A stretch of DNA of 46,787 bases, taken from the NCBI RefSeq assembly GCF_012939995.1, contig NZ_SPMZ01000007.1:1-46787 (forward strand), written 5' to 3'. Each line of letters opens with the position of its first letter. Positions within the stretch are counted from its first letter, which is position 1. The stretch comes from Candidatus Competibacter phosphatis (lineage in GTDB: Bacteria > Pseudomonadota > Gammaproteobacteria > Competibacterales > Competibacteraceae). Positions 20,091-30,005 of the stretch are shown one piece after another. Below the pieces are notes generated by a model. It did no database searches, was not told the DNA's origin, and was given only the letters and a program-made list of their open reading frames with translations. The position numbers and the translations under genes are program-made.

Positions 20091-20221
20091 GAACCGAACC
20101 CAAAGGGGCTTTGGCGCGACCGGGCATCCTTAGCGATCTCTCCGGTGAACGTCCCAGTAAGAGCGACGCGCGCGGCGGGGTCGTGGAGCCTGACGGTTTG
20201 GGTTCCACGCATACCCGGTTC
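20091..20221 (+). ncRNA. Structured 5' leader of tkt, identity unknown
   Basis: Nested complementary segments define a folded leader. GAACCG (20091-20096) pairs with CGGTTC (20216-20221); AACCCAAA (20097-20104) pairs with TTTGGGTT (20197-20204), leaving an 11-base bulge; GGCT (20107-20110) pairs with AGCC (20187-20190); CGCGACC (20115-20121) pairs with GGTCGTG (20179-20185, one G-T pair). The central ~55 bases are unassigned. It follows a good promoter and precedes the tkt start by 40 bases. I cannot match it to TPP, ZTP or another riboswitch class. Confidence 0.45.
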
Positions 20222-20261
20222 CTTCATTTTCGTTGCTGAGTACTGTTAGGAGAGAGAGTTC

Positions 20262-22349
20262 ATGCCCTCCCGTAGTGAATTGGCCGCTCGCCCCATGGTG
20301 GATGCGATGACCGCACCGCTCGCCACTTCCGGCGCCCCCGTTCGGGCAGCCACCGCCCCCTCGCGCCGGGAACTGGCCAACGCCATTCGCGCCCTGAGCA
20401 TGGATGCGGTGCAACGGGCAGAATCCGGCCACCCCGGTGCCCCGATGGGCATGGCCGACTTTGGCGCCGTCCTGTGGAACGATTTTCTGCGCCACAATCC
20501 AGCCAATCCCAAATGGCTAAATCGCGACCGACTAATCCTATCCAATGGTCACGGTTCGATGCTGCTGTATTCCCTGTTGCACCTGAGCGGCTACGATCTG
20601 ACCATCGAGGATCTTCGTAATTTCCGGCGCTTGGGTTCGCGGACTCCCGGCCATCCCGAATACGGCCTCACCCCAGGGGTGGAAACCACCACCGGGCCAC
20701 TGGGGCAAGGTCTGGCCAATGGCGTCGGCATGGCCCTGGCCGAACGGGCGCTGGCCACCCGCTTCAACCGCCCCGGTTTTCCCATCGTCGATCATTACAC
20801 TTACGTCATTCTCGGCGACGGCTGCCTGATGGAAGGTATCTCCTCCGAAGCCTGCTCGCTGGCGGGCACTTGGGGACTGGGCAAGCTGATTTGTCTCTAT
20901 GACAGCAACAACATTTCCATCGATGGCCCGGTCAGCGGCTGGTTCAGCGAGAACGTGGCCAAACGTTTCGAAGGTTTTGGTTGGCATGTCATTCCGAACG
21001 TGGACGGCCACGACGCCGACGCGGTCCATCAGGCCGTCAAGCAGGCCCGCGCCTTTACCGGTAGCCCTACCCTGATCTGCTGCAAGACCACCATTGCTTG
21101 GGGATCACCCAACAAGGGGGGCAGCGAGAAATCGCACGGCGCGCCATTGGGCGCCGCCGAAGTCGCCGCAACCCGCGAGAATATCGGCTGGCATCATGAG
21201 CCGTTTGACATTCCGTCTGAATACTATCGCGCCTTCGACGCCCGTACTAAAGGCGCTGACTGGGAAGGCGAGTGGAATGATATGTTCGCCCGCTACCGGG
21301 CCGAGTACCCGGACGCTGCGGCGGAACTGGATCGACGTTTGGCCTGCGGCTTTCCCCCGGACTGGCAGGAACTGGCCTGGAGCTTTATTCAAGCCACCCA
21401 GGAACGGCGTGAGGATATCGCCACGCGGGTCGCGTCCCAGCGAGCGCTCGAAGCGTACAACCCCCATTTTCCCAGCTTGGTTGGTGGCTCCGCCGATCTC
21501 ACCGAATCCACCGGCATTCCCTGGATCGGCTGCCGACCGGTGGATTTCGAGCATCCCGACGGTAACCTGATTTATTACGGCGCGCGGGAATTCGCGATGT
21601 ACGCCATTATGAACGGCCTAGCGCTGCATGGTGGCTATGTGCCCTTTGGCGGTACCTTCCTGATGTTCGCCGATTATGGCCGCAGCGCCATCCGCATGTC
21701 GGCGTTGATGAAGTTGCGCTGTGTGTTCGTTTTGACCCATGACTCCATCGGTGTCGGCGGCGACGGCCCGACTCATCAGCCGATCGAACATGTGGCCAGT
21801 TTGCGGGTCATCCCCGATCTGTCGGTGTGGCGGACTTGCGATACCACGGAGACCGCCGTGGCCTGGAAAGCGGCGCTGGAGCGCACCAACGGTCCGACCG
21901 CCCTGATTTTCACCCGCCAGAAGCTGCCCCACCAGGATCGCACGCCGGAACAGGTGCGGGCCGTTGCCCGGGGTGGCTATGTGCTGCTGGACTGTGGGGA
22001 CGAGCCGGAAGCCATCCTCATCGCCACCGGCTCCGAGGTACAACTGGCGATCGAGGCGGCTCAGCAACTGAACAATCAGGGGCGGCGAGTACGTGTGGTT
22101 TCCATGCCATCCGTGGATGTGTTCGACGCCCAGGACGCAGCTTGGCGCGAGTCGGTGCTGCCGGCGGCGGTAACCCGGCGCGTGGTGGTCGAGGCGGGCG
22201 TCACCGCACCCTGGTATAAGTACGCGGGTCCGCAAGGCATGGTGATCGGCATCGATCGCTTCGGTGAGTGCGGTCCGCCAGAAATTATTTTCCAGCATTT
22301 CGGCTTTACCGCCGAACGGGTGGCCGCCGCCGTGCAGGCACTGTTCTAG
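20262..22349 (+). CDS. tkt: Transketolase
   Basis: A 695-residue thiamine-diphosphate enzyme that transfers two-carbon units in the pentose phosphate and Calvin pathways. Motifs: [27 protein letters not shown] near residue 97, [17 protein letters not shown], the ThDP site GDGCLMEG (185-192) to DSNNIS, and [16 protein letters not shown]. It starts at an ATG with AGGAGAGAGAG upstream. About 33 residues precede the usual family start ([16 protein letters not shown]), so the N-terminus is a little longer than normal. It opens a carbon-metabolism cluster with gap and pgk. Confidence 0.97.
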   Translation: MPSRSELAARPMVDAMTAPLATSGAPVRAATAPSRRELANAIRALSMDAVQRAESGHPGAPMGMADFGAVLWNDFLRHNPANPKWLNRDRLILSNGHGSMLLYSLLHLSGYDLTIEDLRNFRRLGSRTPGHPEYGLTPGVETTTGPLGQGLANGVGMALAERALATRFNRPGFPIVDHYTYVILGDGCLMEGISSEACSLAGTWGLGKLICLYDSNNISIDGPVSGWFSENVAKRFEGFGWHVIPNVDGHDADAVHQAVKQARAFTGSPTLICCKTTIAWGSPNKGGSEKSHGAPLGAAEVAATRENIGWHHEPFDIPSEYYRAFDARTKGADWEGEWNDMFARYRAEYPDAAAELDRRLACGFPPDWQELAWSFIQATQERREDIATRVASQRALEAYNPHFPSLVGGSADLTESTGIPWIGCRPVDFEHPDGNLIYYGAREFAMYAIMNGLALHGGYVPFGGTFLMFADYGRSAIRMSALMKLRCVFVLTHDSIGVGGDGPTHQPIEHVASLRVIPDLSVWRTCDTTETAVAWKAALERTNGPTALIFTRQKLPHQDRTPEQVRAVARGGYVLLDCGDEPEAILIATGSEVQLAIEAAQQLNNQGRRVRVVSMPSVDVFDAQDAAWRESVLPAAVTRRVVVEAGVTAPWYKYAGPQGMVIGIDRFGECGPPEIIFQHFGFTAERVAAAVQALF

Positions 22350-22439
22350 CAAATGCTGTTTTTTTAACGAATCCGGTCTACACTTGATCGTGTTAAGTGG
22401 GCGACCTGTTCGCTCGTCTTTTTGATGAAATCACTCTGA

Positions 22440-23450
<1,011 letters not shown>

Positions 23451-23455
23451 GCGAT

Positions 23456-23480
23456 CGCCACGCCGTGGCGGTTCGTTTTT
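23456..23480 (+). terminator. Intrinsic terminator after gap
   Basis: CGCCAC (23456-23461) and GTGGCG (23465-23470) form a 6-bp stem with a 3-base loop, followed by GTTCG and five T residues. It lies five bases after the gap stop. Confidence 0.65.
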
Positions 23481-23496
23481 AAGCTGAAATCGTACA

Positions 23497-23540
23497 CCCC
23501 CGCCGCCTTGCGCCCCGCGCCAGGGCGGACGGGGGTTTTT
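23497..23540 (+). terminator. Second terminator-like hairpin, just before pgk
   Basis: CCCCCG-CCGCC (23497-23507) pairs with GGCGG-A-CGGGGG (23524-23535, one bulged A), then TTTTT (23536-23540). It ends just before the purine-rich pgk ribosome-binding region, so it could cut or attenuate read-through into pgk. Confidence 0.7.
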
Positions 23541-23565
23541 CTTGGAGAGGAAGAGGAAAGCGAAT

Positions 23566-24747
23566 ATGAATTTTAAACGCATGACCGATCTGGATCTCGC
23601 TGGCAAGCGGGTATTCATCCGTTCTGATCTGAATGTTCCCGTCAAAAGTGGCAAAGTGACGTCCGACGCTCGCATCACTGCTTCGATGCCCACCATTGAA
23701 TTTGCCATGAAGGCCGGTGCCAAGGTGATGGTGACCTCGCACTTGGGGCGTCCGACCGAAGGCGAGTTCAAGGAGGAAGATTCGCTCAATCCAGTGGCCG
23801 AGGTGATGTCCGCCAAGCTGGGTAAGCCAGTACGAGTGATCCGCGACTGGGTCAATGGCGGCTTTGAAGTCGCCGACGGCGAAGTGGTGCTGTTGGAGAA
23901 CTGCCGCGTCAACAAGGGCGAAAAGAAGAACGTCGAGGAAACGGCGAAGAAGTACGCAGCGCTCTGCGACGTGTTCGTCATGGATGCTTTCGGCACCGCC
24001 CATCGCGCCGAAGCCTCGACTCACGGTGTCGCCAAGTTCGCGCCGGTCGCCTGCGCCGGCATTCTGCTGACCGAGGAACTCGATGCCTTGACTAAGGCGC
24101 TGGCCAAGCCCGCCCGGCCGTTGGTCGCCATCGTCGGTGGCTCCAAGGTTTCGACCAAGCTGACCGTGTTGGAAAGCTTGTCCGAGAAGGTCGATCAGCT
24201 GGTGGTTGGCGGCGGCATCGCCAACACCTTCCTCAAAGCTGTCGGCAAGAATGTCGGCAAGTCGTTGTGCGAGGACGATTTGGTGTCGACGTCGCAGGCA
24301 CTGCTGGAGAAAATGAAAGCGCGCGGCGCGAATATTCCGATCGCGGTGGATGTTGTCTGCGGCAAGAAGTTCGATGCTGCCGAACCGGCGGTGTTGAAAG
24401 ACGCGGGTGCGGTCAGCGACGACGACATGATCTTTGATATCGGTCCGAAGAGCGCCCAGGAATTGGCCGACATCATCATGAAGGCCGGCACGGTGGTGTG
24501 GAACGGCCCGGTCGGCGTGTTCGAATTCGACCAGTTCGGCGAGGGTACCAAGACGGTCGCCATGGCGATTGCGAACACCAAGGCCTTCACCCTGGCCGGT
24601 GGTGGCGACACCATCGCCGCGATCCAAAAGTATGACATCTACGACAAGGTGTCTTATATCTCCACCGCTGGCGGTGCGTTCCTGGAATTCCTGGAAGGCA
24701 AGGTGCTACCCGCCGTCGCCATGTTGGAGTCGCGGGCGAACGACTGA
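23566..24747 (+). CDS. pgk: Phosphoglycerate kinase
   Basis: A 393-residue enzyme that makes ATP from 1,3-bisphosphoglycerate or works in reverse in gluconeogenesis and carbon fixation. Motifs: [73 protein letters not shown] and [11 protein letters not shown]. The canonical 'LLENvRf' arginine is kept (NCR). ATG 23566 is preceded by a purine-rich GAGAGGAAGAGG; ATG 23581 is an alternative. It is separated from gap by two terminator-like hairpins, so the two genes may be only partly co-transcribed. Confidence 0.97.
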   Translation: MNFKRMTDLDLAGKRVFIRSDLNVPVKSGKVTSDARITASMPTIEFAMKAGAKVMVTSHLGRPTEGEFKEEDSLNPVAEVMSAKLGKPVRVIRDWVNGGFEVADGEVVLLENCRVNKGEKKNVEETAKKYAALCDVFVMDAFGTAHRAEASTHGVAKFAPVACAGILLTEELDALTKALAKPARPLVAIVGGSKVSTKLTVLESLSEKVDQLVVGGGIANTFLKAVGKNVGKSLCEDDLVSTSQALLEKMKARGANIPIAVDVVCGKKFDAAEPAVLKDAGAVSDDDMIFDIGPKSAQELADIIMKAGTVVWNGPVGVFEFDQFGEGTKTVAMAIANTKAFTLAGGGDTIAAIQKYDIYDKVSYISTAGGAFLEFLEGKVLPAVAMLESRAND

Positions 24748-24770
24748 AGCTCGAAGGTTTTTTTAAGGAA

Positions 24771-24799
24771 AACGGGCGGTTGTTTATTCGCCCGTTTTT
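24771..24799 (+). terminator. Intrinsic terminator after pgk
   Basis: AACGGGCG (24771-24778) and CGCCCGTT (24789-24796) form an 8-bp stem around a 10-base loop, followed by a T-run to 24799. It closes the tkt-gap-pgk cluster. Confidence 0.85.
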
Positions 24800-24838
24800 C
24801 GTTGCGGCGAGGAACTTGATGATGGGTCTTACAAAGCA

Positions 24839-24862
24839 GCGCCGGTGGGGAAAAACCGGCGC
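24839..24862. repeat. Inverted repeat between pgk and the RRM gene
   Basis: GCGCCGG (24839-24845) and CCGGCGC (24856-24862) are perfect 7-base complements with a 10-base loop. Neither side has a T-run. It may help end the minus-strand RRM transcript, but this is not clear. Confidence 0.4.
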
Positions 24863-24996
24863 GAACTATCAAATCAAAAACTTAGGAAACGGTTTGCAAG
24901 CCGCTGATGTTCCGATGCGTCCTGTTGAATGCACTATTTGGTCGCGGTGGCCCGCATGATGAGGAAGCTTCCAATTGGGACGTATGGGATCGACCG

Positions 24997-25347
24997 TTAG
25001 TACCGACGACCGCCGCCACCACCGCCGTAGCCGCCACCGCCACCGCCACGTTTTCCGCCGCCGTAGCCGCCACCGCCGTAACCGCCACCGCCACTGCTTT
25101 GTTGCGGGCGTGCCTCGTTGACGGTCAGAGCGCGGCCTTCGACCTCCTTGCCATTGAGGGCGGCAATAGCCGTTTGCGCTTCCTGGTCGCTACCCATCTC
25201 CACAAAGCCGAACCCCTTGGATCGTCCGGTATCGCGATCCGTGATGACTTGAGCCGAACGCACCGCGCCGTGTGCCTCGAACAGGCGCTCCAGCTCACTG
25301 TTACCGATGCTATAGCTCAAATTTCCAACATATAACTTCTTGCCCAA
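24997..25347 (-). CDS. Glycine-rich RNA-binding protein (RRM)
   Basis: A 116-residue protein with one RRM domain (RNP2 KLYVGNLSY, RNP1 SKGFGFVEM) and a glycine/tyrosine/arginine-rich tail. Such bacterial RRM proteins are often cold- or stress-induced and bind single-stranded RNA. The start is TTG at 25347, supported by GAGGAGTC eight bases upstream; no in-frame ATG lies nearby. The tail is encoded by GC-rich near-repeats (25014-25100), which account for the simple-sequence appearance of the DNA there. It is transcribed alone, convergent with pgk and divergent from parE. Confidence 0.93.
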   Translation of the reverse strand: MGKKLYVGNLSYSIGNSELERLFEAHGAVRSAQVITDRDTGRSKGFGFVEMGSDQEAQTAIAALNGKEVEGRALTVNEARPQQSSGGGGYGGGGYGGGKRGGGGGGYGGGGGGRRY

Positions 25348-25710
25348 TTGAAAGACTCCTCAATAAGTTTCACCAAAAAACAACAGACAAAACATCAGAC
25401 ATGCCAAGTACAAGTTGGCAGTTTTACATGGGGCTTATGCTGAGTCAATTCTCAACTTTCCCCGCTCGATTGCCCATCGCTTTATTTCGGGTATCGGCTG
25501 GTAGGTATCGCATGTGGGCGGATAGCACGATTTTGCGTTGGCGCATGCTATTTGGGGCATGGTTGCCATGTTACCTTATGCCCAAAACCGGTGGATTCCG
25601 TTACCGCTACTTTAACCGGTCACCGCCGGGTTGCCGCGCGTCACCCGCTTTTGCGGATTAATCCAGATTCCCAAAAGAGCCATCAAGCCAAGCCGGAAGT
25701 TTTTTTGCTA
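25348..25710. other. Divergent intergenic region, RRM gene / parE
   Basis: This stretch holds the leader of the RRM gene (A/T-rich on the minus strand next to GAGGAG at 25350-25360) and the upstream region of parE. The plus-strand frame from 25552 is open into parE, but its residues before 25711 are not family-like. No terminator, repeat or sharp promoter pair stands out. Confidence 0.35.
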
Positions 25711-27600
25711 ATGAACGCAACCAGTTATGATGCCGCCGCGATAGAGGTCCTCAGCGGTTTGGATCCGGTCCGCAAACGGCCGGGCATGTACACCGATACC
25801 ACCCGGCCCAACCATCTGGCGCAGGAAGTCATCGACAACAGCGTGGACGAGGCTATCGCCGGCCATGCCAGTACGGTAATGGTGACACTACATGCCGACG
25901 GTTCGTTGTCGATTGAAGACGACGGGCGCGGTATGCCGGTGGACATTCATCCGGAGGAAGGCATTCCCGGCGTCGAGCTGATTCTGACTCGCCTGCACGC
26001 TGGCGGTAAATTTTCCGACCGTAACTACCATTTCTCCGGCGGGTTACACGGCGTCGGCGTTTCAGTGGTGAACGCGTTGTCCAGTCATCTCGAAGTCTGG
26101 GTCAAACGCAACGGCCGGGAATACAACATGGCCTTCGCCGGCGGCGACAAGATGTCCGAGCTGGAGGAGGTCGGCACGGTTCCTCGGCGAAATACAGGCA
26201 CCACCGTGCGGTTCTGGCCGGACCCGCGCTATTTCGATTCACCTAAATTCTCCGTGCCTCGGCTCAAGCACGTACTGCGCGCCAAGGCGGTGCTGTGTTC
26301 CGGTCTGAAGGTGGGCTTTACCGACGAGGCCGCCGGCGAACAACTGGTCTGGTGCTATCAGGACGGTCTGACCGACTATCTCCGGGAGGCGTTGGGGACG
26401 GCGGTACCGTTGCCCGATCCGCCGTTCGTCGGCCGTGTCGGTAGCGAGCGCGAGGCCGCCGACTGGGCCTTGACCTGGCTGCCGGATGGCGGCGAGCCGG
26501 TGGCGGAAAGCTACGTCAACTTGATCCCGACCGCGCAAGGCGGTACCCACGTCAACGGTTTGCGCGCCGGATTGACCGATGCGATGCGCGAGTTCTGCGA
26601 GTTTCGCAACCTGGTGCCGCGCGGGCTGCGGATTGCCCCGGAAGACATCTGGGAAGGTTGCTGTTACGTGTTGTCGGTCAAGCTGCGGGACCCGCAGTTT
26701 TCCGGCCAGACCAAGGAACGCTTGTCCTCGCGCGAATGCGCGGTGTTCGTGGCCGGAGTGGTCAAGGATGCGCTGAGCTTGTGGCTGAACCAGCATCCCG
26801 AAACCGGCGAACGCATCGCCCAACTGGCATTGGCCAACGCGCACAAACGCTTGCGCGCCAGCCGCAAGGTGGTGCGCAAGCAGGTCACCAGCGGTCCGGC
26901 GCTGCCCGGCAAGCTGGCCGATTGCACCGCCCAGGATTTGGGGCGCACCGAGCTGTTTCTGGTCGAGGGCGACTCCGCCGGCGGTTCCACCAAACAGGCT
27001 CGTAGCCGCGAGTTTCAGGCGGTGATGCCGCTACGTGGCAAGATTCTCAATACTTGGGAGGTGGACTCCGCCGAAGTGATGGCGTCGCAGGAGGTGCACG
27101 ACATCGCCGTGGCGATCGGCGTGGACCCCGGTTCCGGGGATCTGAAAGGTTTGCGCTACGGCAAGATCTGCATTCTCGCCGATGCCGATTCCGACGGTCT
27201 GCACATCGCGACCTTGCTGTGCGCGTTGTTCGTGCGACATTTCCGCCCACTGGTGGAAGCCGGCCACGTCCATGTCGCCATGCCGCCATTGTTTCGGATC
27301 GATGTCGGCAAGGAGGTGTTCTATGCTCTGGACGAGGCGGAAAAGCAGGGTTTTCTCGACCGTATCGCCGCCGAGAAGAAGAAGGGCAAGGTCAGCGTCA
27401 CCCGCTTCAAGGGCTTGGGCGAGATGAACCCGCTGCAACTGCGGGAAACCACCATGGATCCCACCACCCGTCGGTTGGTGCGACTGACCCTGGAGACCGG
27501 CGATGAAACCCTGGCGCTGATGGATATGCTGCTGGCCAAGAAGCGCGCTGGGGATCGCAAGAACTGGCTGGAGGAAAAAGGCAACCTGGCGGAAATTTAA
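25711..27600 (+). CDS. parE: DNA topoisomerase IV subunit B
   Basis: A 629-residue ATPase subunit of the type IIA topoisomerase that decatenates chromosomes, the same length as E. coli ParE. GHKL ATPase motifs are EVIDNSVDEAIAG, IEDDGRGMPVDIHP and GGLHGVGVSVVNALS. The TOPRIM domain has LFLVEGDSAGGSTKQA and ADADSDGLHIATLLCALF. The ending KKRAGDRKNWLEEKGN matches ParE rather than GyrB, and the protein lacks the GyrB insert. The ATG at 25711 gives the usual N-terminus; no strong ribosome-binding site is visible. The parC partner is not in the window. Confidence 0.97.
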   Translation: MNATSYDAAAIEVLSGLDPVRKRPGMYTDTTRPNHLAQEVIDNSVDEAIAGHASTVMVTLHADGSLSIEDDGRGMPVDIHPEEGIPGVELILTRLHAGGKFSDRNYHFSGGLHGVGVSVVNALSSHLEVWVKRNGREYNMAFAGGDKMSELEEVGTVPRRNTGTTVRFWPDPRYFDSPKFSVPRLKHVLRAKAVLCSGLKVGFTDEAAGEQLVWCYQDGLTDYLREALGTAVPLPDPPFVGRVGSEREAADWALTWLPDGGEPVAESYVNLIPTAQGGTHVNGLRAGLTDAMREFCEFRNLVPRGLRIAPEDIWEGCCYVLSVKLRDPQFSGQTKERLSSRECAVFVAGVVKDALSLWLNQHPETGERIAQLALANAHKRLRASRKVVRKQVTSGPALPGKLADCTAQDLGRTELFLVEGDSAGGSTKQARSREFQAVMPLRGKILNTWEVDSAEVMASQEVHDIAVAIGVDPGSGDLKGLRYGKICILADADSDGLHIATLLCALFVRHFRPLVEAGHVHVAMPPLFRIDVGKEVFYALDEAEKQGFLDRIAAEKKKGKVSVTRFKGLGEMNPLQLRETTMDPTTRRLVRLTLETGDETLALMDMLLAKKRAGDRKNWLEEKGNLAEI

Positions 27601-27813
27601 ACCGGTCCGAGCGATGACCCCGTCAGCATTCGCGCAGCCATGTCGACCTGCCAGCAAGATAAAAACAGCAAGGAATGTGATTACTTTGTGTCCCGTGGTC
27701 TTGTGACTCCCGGAACCAGCGTCTACATTCTAGGGGCGTTGCGTTCCCCGAACGCCGCGATGTAAGCCTGAAAATCACAGCGATAATGCATAAACACAAA
27801 GGAGGTTGTATTG

Positions 27814-28269
27814 ATGAACAAGAAATTACTGATGGGTTTAGCCGCGTCCTGTGCCATGGGGCTCTCCAGCACTGTTTGGGCCGCCGGTACTGACTTCGGC
27901 ACTCCCGAAGAAGCCAAGATGATGCTGGAAAAAGCGGTCGCCGCGGTACAGGCGGACGAGGCCAAGGCTCTGGAGATGTTCAACAAGGGTGAAGGCGGAT
28001 TTAAGGAGAAAGATTTATACGTCTTCTGTGGCGGTCCCGATGGTAATTTTACCGCTCATCCCAAGCTGGTCGGCAAGAGTTTGAAGGACCTAAAAGACAA
28101 GACCAACAAGCCGCTGGGTGAAGAGATTTACAAGGGAGCGAAAGAGGGCGAAATTGTCGAAGTGGCCTACATGTGGCCGCGCCCAGGTGAGGAAAAACCT
28201 TCCGAAAAAGTGGCTTACGTCGCCAAGATAGGCGATCAGATCTGCGCCGTGGGTTATTACAAGCCCTAA
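27814..28269 (+). CDS. Periplasmic single-Cache domain protein
   Basis: A 151-residue protein with a signal peptide (MNKKLLMGLAASCAMGLSST, cut after VWAA). The mature part resembles the small stand-alone Cache domains: EEAKMMLEKAVAAVQADEAK, then LYVFCGGPDGNFTAHPKLVG and VAYMWPRPGEEKPSEKVAYV, ending VGYYKP. Cache domains bind small ligands such as carboxylates and are usually the sensor part of receptors; this free form lacks an output domain. ATG 27814 follows AAAGGAGG; the TTG just before it is not needed. It is a single-gene unit with its own terminator. Confidence 0.85.
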   Translation: MNKKLLMGLAASCAMGLSSTVWAAGTDFGTPEEAKMMLEKAVAAVQADEAKALEMFNKGEGGFKEKDLYVFCGGPDGNFTAHPKLVGKSLKDLKDKTNKPLGEEIYKGAKEGEIVEVAYMWPRPGEEKPSEKVAYVAKIGDQICAVGYYKP

Positions 28270-28303
28270 TGCCGGATTGAAAGTTTGTTATTATCCTGCC
28301 CAA

Positions 28304-28333
28304 GCCGAACTCCATCCGGGGTTCGGCATTTTT
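28304..28333 (+). terminator. Intrinsic terminator after the Cache gene
   Basis: GCCGAAC (28304-28310) and GTTCGGC (28321-28327) form a perfect 7-bp stem with a 10-base loop, followed by ATTTTT. Confidence 0.85.
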
Positions 28334-28534
28334 GATTTCGCTTCGAGTGTCCCGACCTGCAATCCGACCCACGATCCATTTTGGCTGATTTTGCCTGCAT
28401 AATTAATGGATTGATTTTATAGGGTCTCTGAGTCCCCCGTGGCGGTTTTCTCACCGGTATCGCCGCCTGCCAGCCGATCTCGTTTATACTGCTCCGGCTA
28501 TCTCAAGTCCCCCTCACAATATCAGGAGGATCCG

Positions 28535-29059
28535 GTGATCTATTCCCTCGGCGACCGCAGGGTCGAATTTCACGGCGAGGACTGGTTCATCGCCGATAAT
28601 GCGACCGTCATCGGTTCGGTGGTGCTCAAGCAGAACGCCAGCATCTGGTTCAACGCCGTGGTGCGCGGCGACAACGATGTCATCACCATCGGCGAAAACT
28701 CCAATGTTCAGGACGGCTCGATCCTCCATACCGACCCCGGTATTTTGCTGACCATCGGCCGCGACGTCACCGTCGGCCATCTGGCGATGCTGCACGGTTG
28801 TATCGTCGGCGACAACAGCTTGATCGGCATCAAGAGCCTGATCATGAACCGGGCGGTCATCGGCAAGAATTGCCTGATCGGCGCCAACAGCCTGATCACC
28901 GAGGGTCAGACCATCCCGGACGGCTCGCTGGTGAAGGGTGCGCCGGGCAAGGTCGTGCGCATGCTGACGGACCGGGAAATCGAAGGCATGCGCTTGTCCG
29001 CCACCCGCTACGTGGAAAATTTCAAACGCTTTCAGCGCGACCTGCGCCGGCAGGACTAA
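28535..29059 (+). CDS. Gamma carbonic anhydrase family protein
   Basis: A 174-residue left-handed beta-helix hexapeptide-repeat protein of the YrdA/CaiE type. The three metal-ligand histidines are visible in SILHTDPG and [12 protein letters not shown]. Repeats such as VIGSVV.., [15 protein letters not shown] run through the middle, and the end has [19 protein letters not shown]. It starts at GTG 28535 with AGGAGG upstream; longer starts are rejected as non-homologous. Many relatives have no proven carbonic anhydrase activity. It is directly followed (one base) by the MoxR gene. Confidence 0.92.
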   Translation: MIYSLGDRRVEFHGEDWFIADNATVIGSVVLKQNASIWFNAVVRGDNDVITIGENSNVQDGSILHTDPGILLTIGRDVTVGHLAMLHGCIVGDNSLIGIKSLIMNRAVIGKNCLIGANSLITEGQTIPDGSLVKGAPGKVVRMLTDREIEGMRLSATRYVENFKRFQRDLRRQD

Positions 29060-29060
29060 G

Positions 29061-29993
29061 GTGAGTGCCGTTCTGGAAGATCGCTTGGATCTGGCGATCC
29101 AGCAAGTTGGTTCCACCATTCTCGGCAAGGAGCGCGCCATCCGCTTGGCGCTGAGTTGCCTGCTGGCGCGTGGCCACCTGCTGATCGAAGACTTGCCCGG
29201 CATGGGCAAGACCACCCTGGCCCATGCGCTGGCGCGCTGTCTGGGTTTGCAATACCAGCGCATCCAGTTCACCAGCGACCTGTTGCCGGCGGACATCCTC
29301 GGCGCGGCGGTGTACGAACGCCAGCGCGAGACCTTCGTGTTCCATCCTGGGCCGATTTTCGCGCAACTGATCCTGGCCGACGAGATCAACCGCGCCACCC
29401 CCAAAACGCAAAGCGCCCTGTTGGAGGCGATGGAGGAGGGGCAGGTTACCATCGAGGGCGAGACCCGCCAGTTGCCGGAACCGTTTTTCGTGATCGCCAC
29501 CCAGAATCCCGCCTACCAGATCGGTACCTTCCCCTTGCCGGAATCCCAGCTCGACCGGTTCCTGATGCGGATCGCGCTAGGCTATCCCGATGTGCAGGCG
29601 GAACGGGCGTTGCTGGAAGGCGAGGACCGTCGCGAGATTCTGGCCCGGCTGCCGGTTTGCATGACACCGGCGCAATTGCACGAGTTGCAGGGGCGGTTGG
29701 CCGGTGTGCATATCGCGGCGCCGCTGTTGGATTACGTGCAGGCATTACTGGCGTTTTCCCGCCAGAGCAGTCGTTTCCGCAGCGGACTATCACCGCGCGC
29801 CGGATTGGGGTTGTTGCGAGCGGCGCGGGCCTGGGCATTGCTGCACCGTCGCGGCCATGTGCTGCCGGAAGACGTGCAAGCGGTGCTGCCGGCGGTGGTG
29901 GGCCATCGCCTGCATCCCAGCGACGATCATCTGGAGCAGTCGCCCGCCGCTCTGGTCGGGCAGTTGCTGGATGCCGTGGCGGTGCCGGCCTGA
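29061..29993 (+). CDS. MoxR family AAA+ ATPase
   Basis: A 310-residue AAA+ protein. Walker A is DLPGMGKTTLAHALA, Walker B is LILADEINRATPKTQSALLE, followed by ATQNPAYQIGTFPLPESQLD, a MoxR hallmark. The lid domain contains GLSPRAGLGLLRAARAWALL. MoxR proteins act as chaperones for assembling or activating partner complexes. GTG 29061 is the start. Together with the downstream DUF58 and transglutaminase genes it forms the common MoxR-DUF58-TGase trio, whose job is poorly known but often linked to the cell envelope. Confidence 0.94.
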   Translation: MSAVLEDRLDLAIQQVGSTILGKERAIRLALSCLLARGHLLIEDLPGMGKTTLAHALARCLGLQYQRIQFTSDLLPADILGAAVYERQRETFVFHPGPIFAQLILADEINRATPKTQSALLEAMEEGQVTIEGETRQLPEPFFVIATQNPAYQIGTFPLPESQLDRFLMRIALGYPDVQAERALLEGEDRREILARLPVCMTPAQLHELQGRLAGVHIAAPLLDYVQALLAFSRQSSRFRSGLSPRAGLGLLRAARAWALLHRRGHVLPEDVQAVLPAVVGHRLHPSDDHLEQSPAALVGQLLDAVAVPA

Positions 29994-30005
29994 GGTTCGG
30001 CCGCC

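Noticed and set aside
20091..20221. ZTP or TPP riboswitch in the tkt leader
   Set aside because: A GGGTCGTG stretch recalls the ZTP motif, but the downstream CCGCCTGGGC-type element is missing, and no TPP consensus is present.
25014..25100. GCC/CCG-rich simple sequence, considered as a CRISPR or VNTR
   Set aside because: It encodes the glycine-rich tail of the RRM protein and has no spacer structure.
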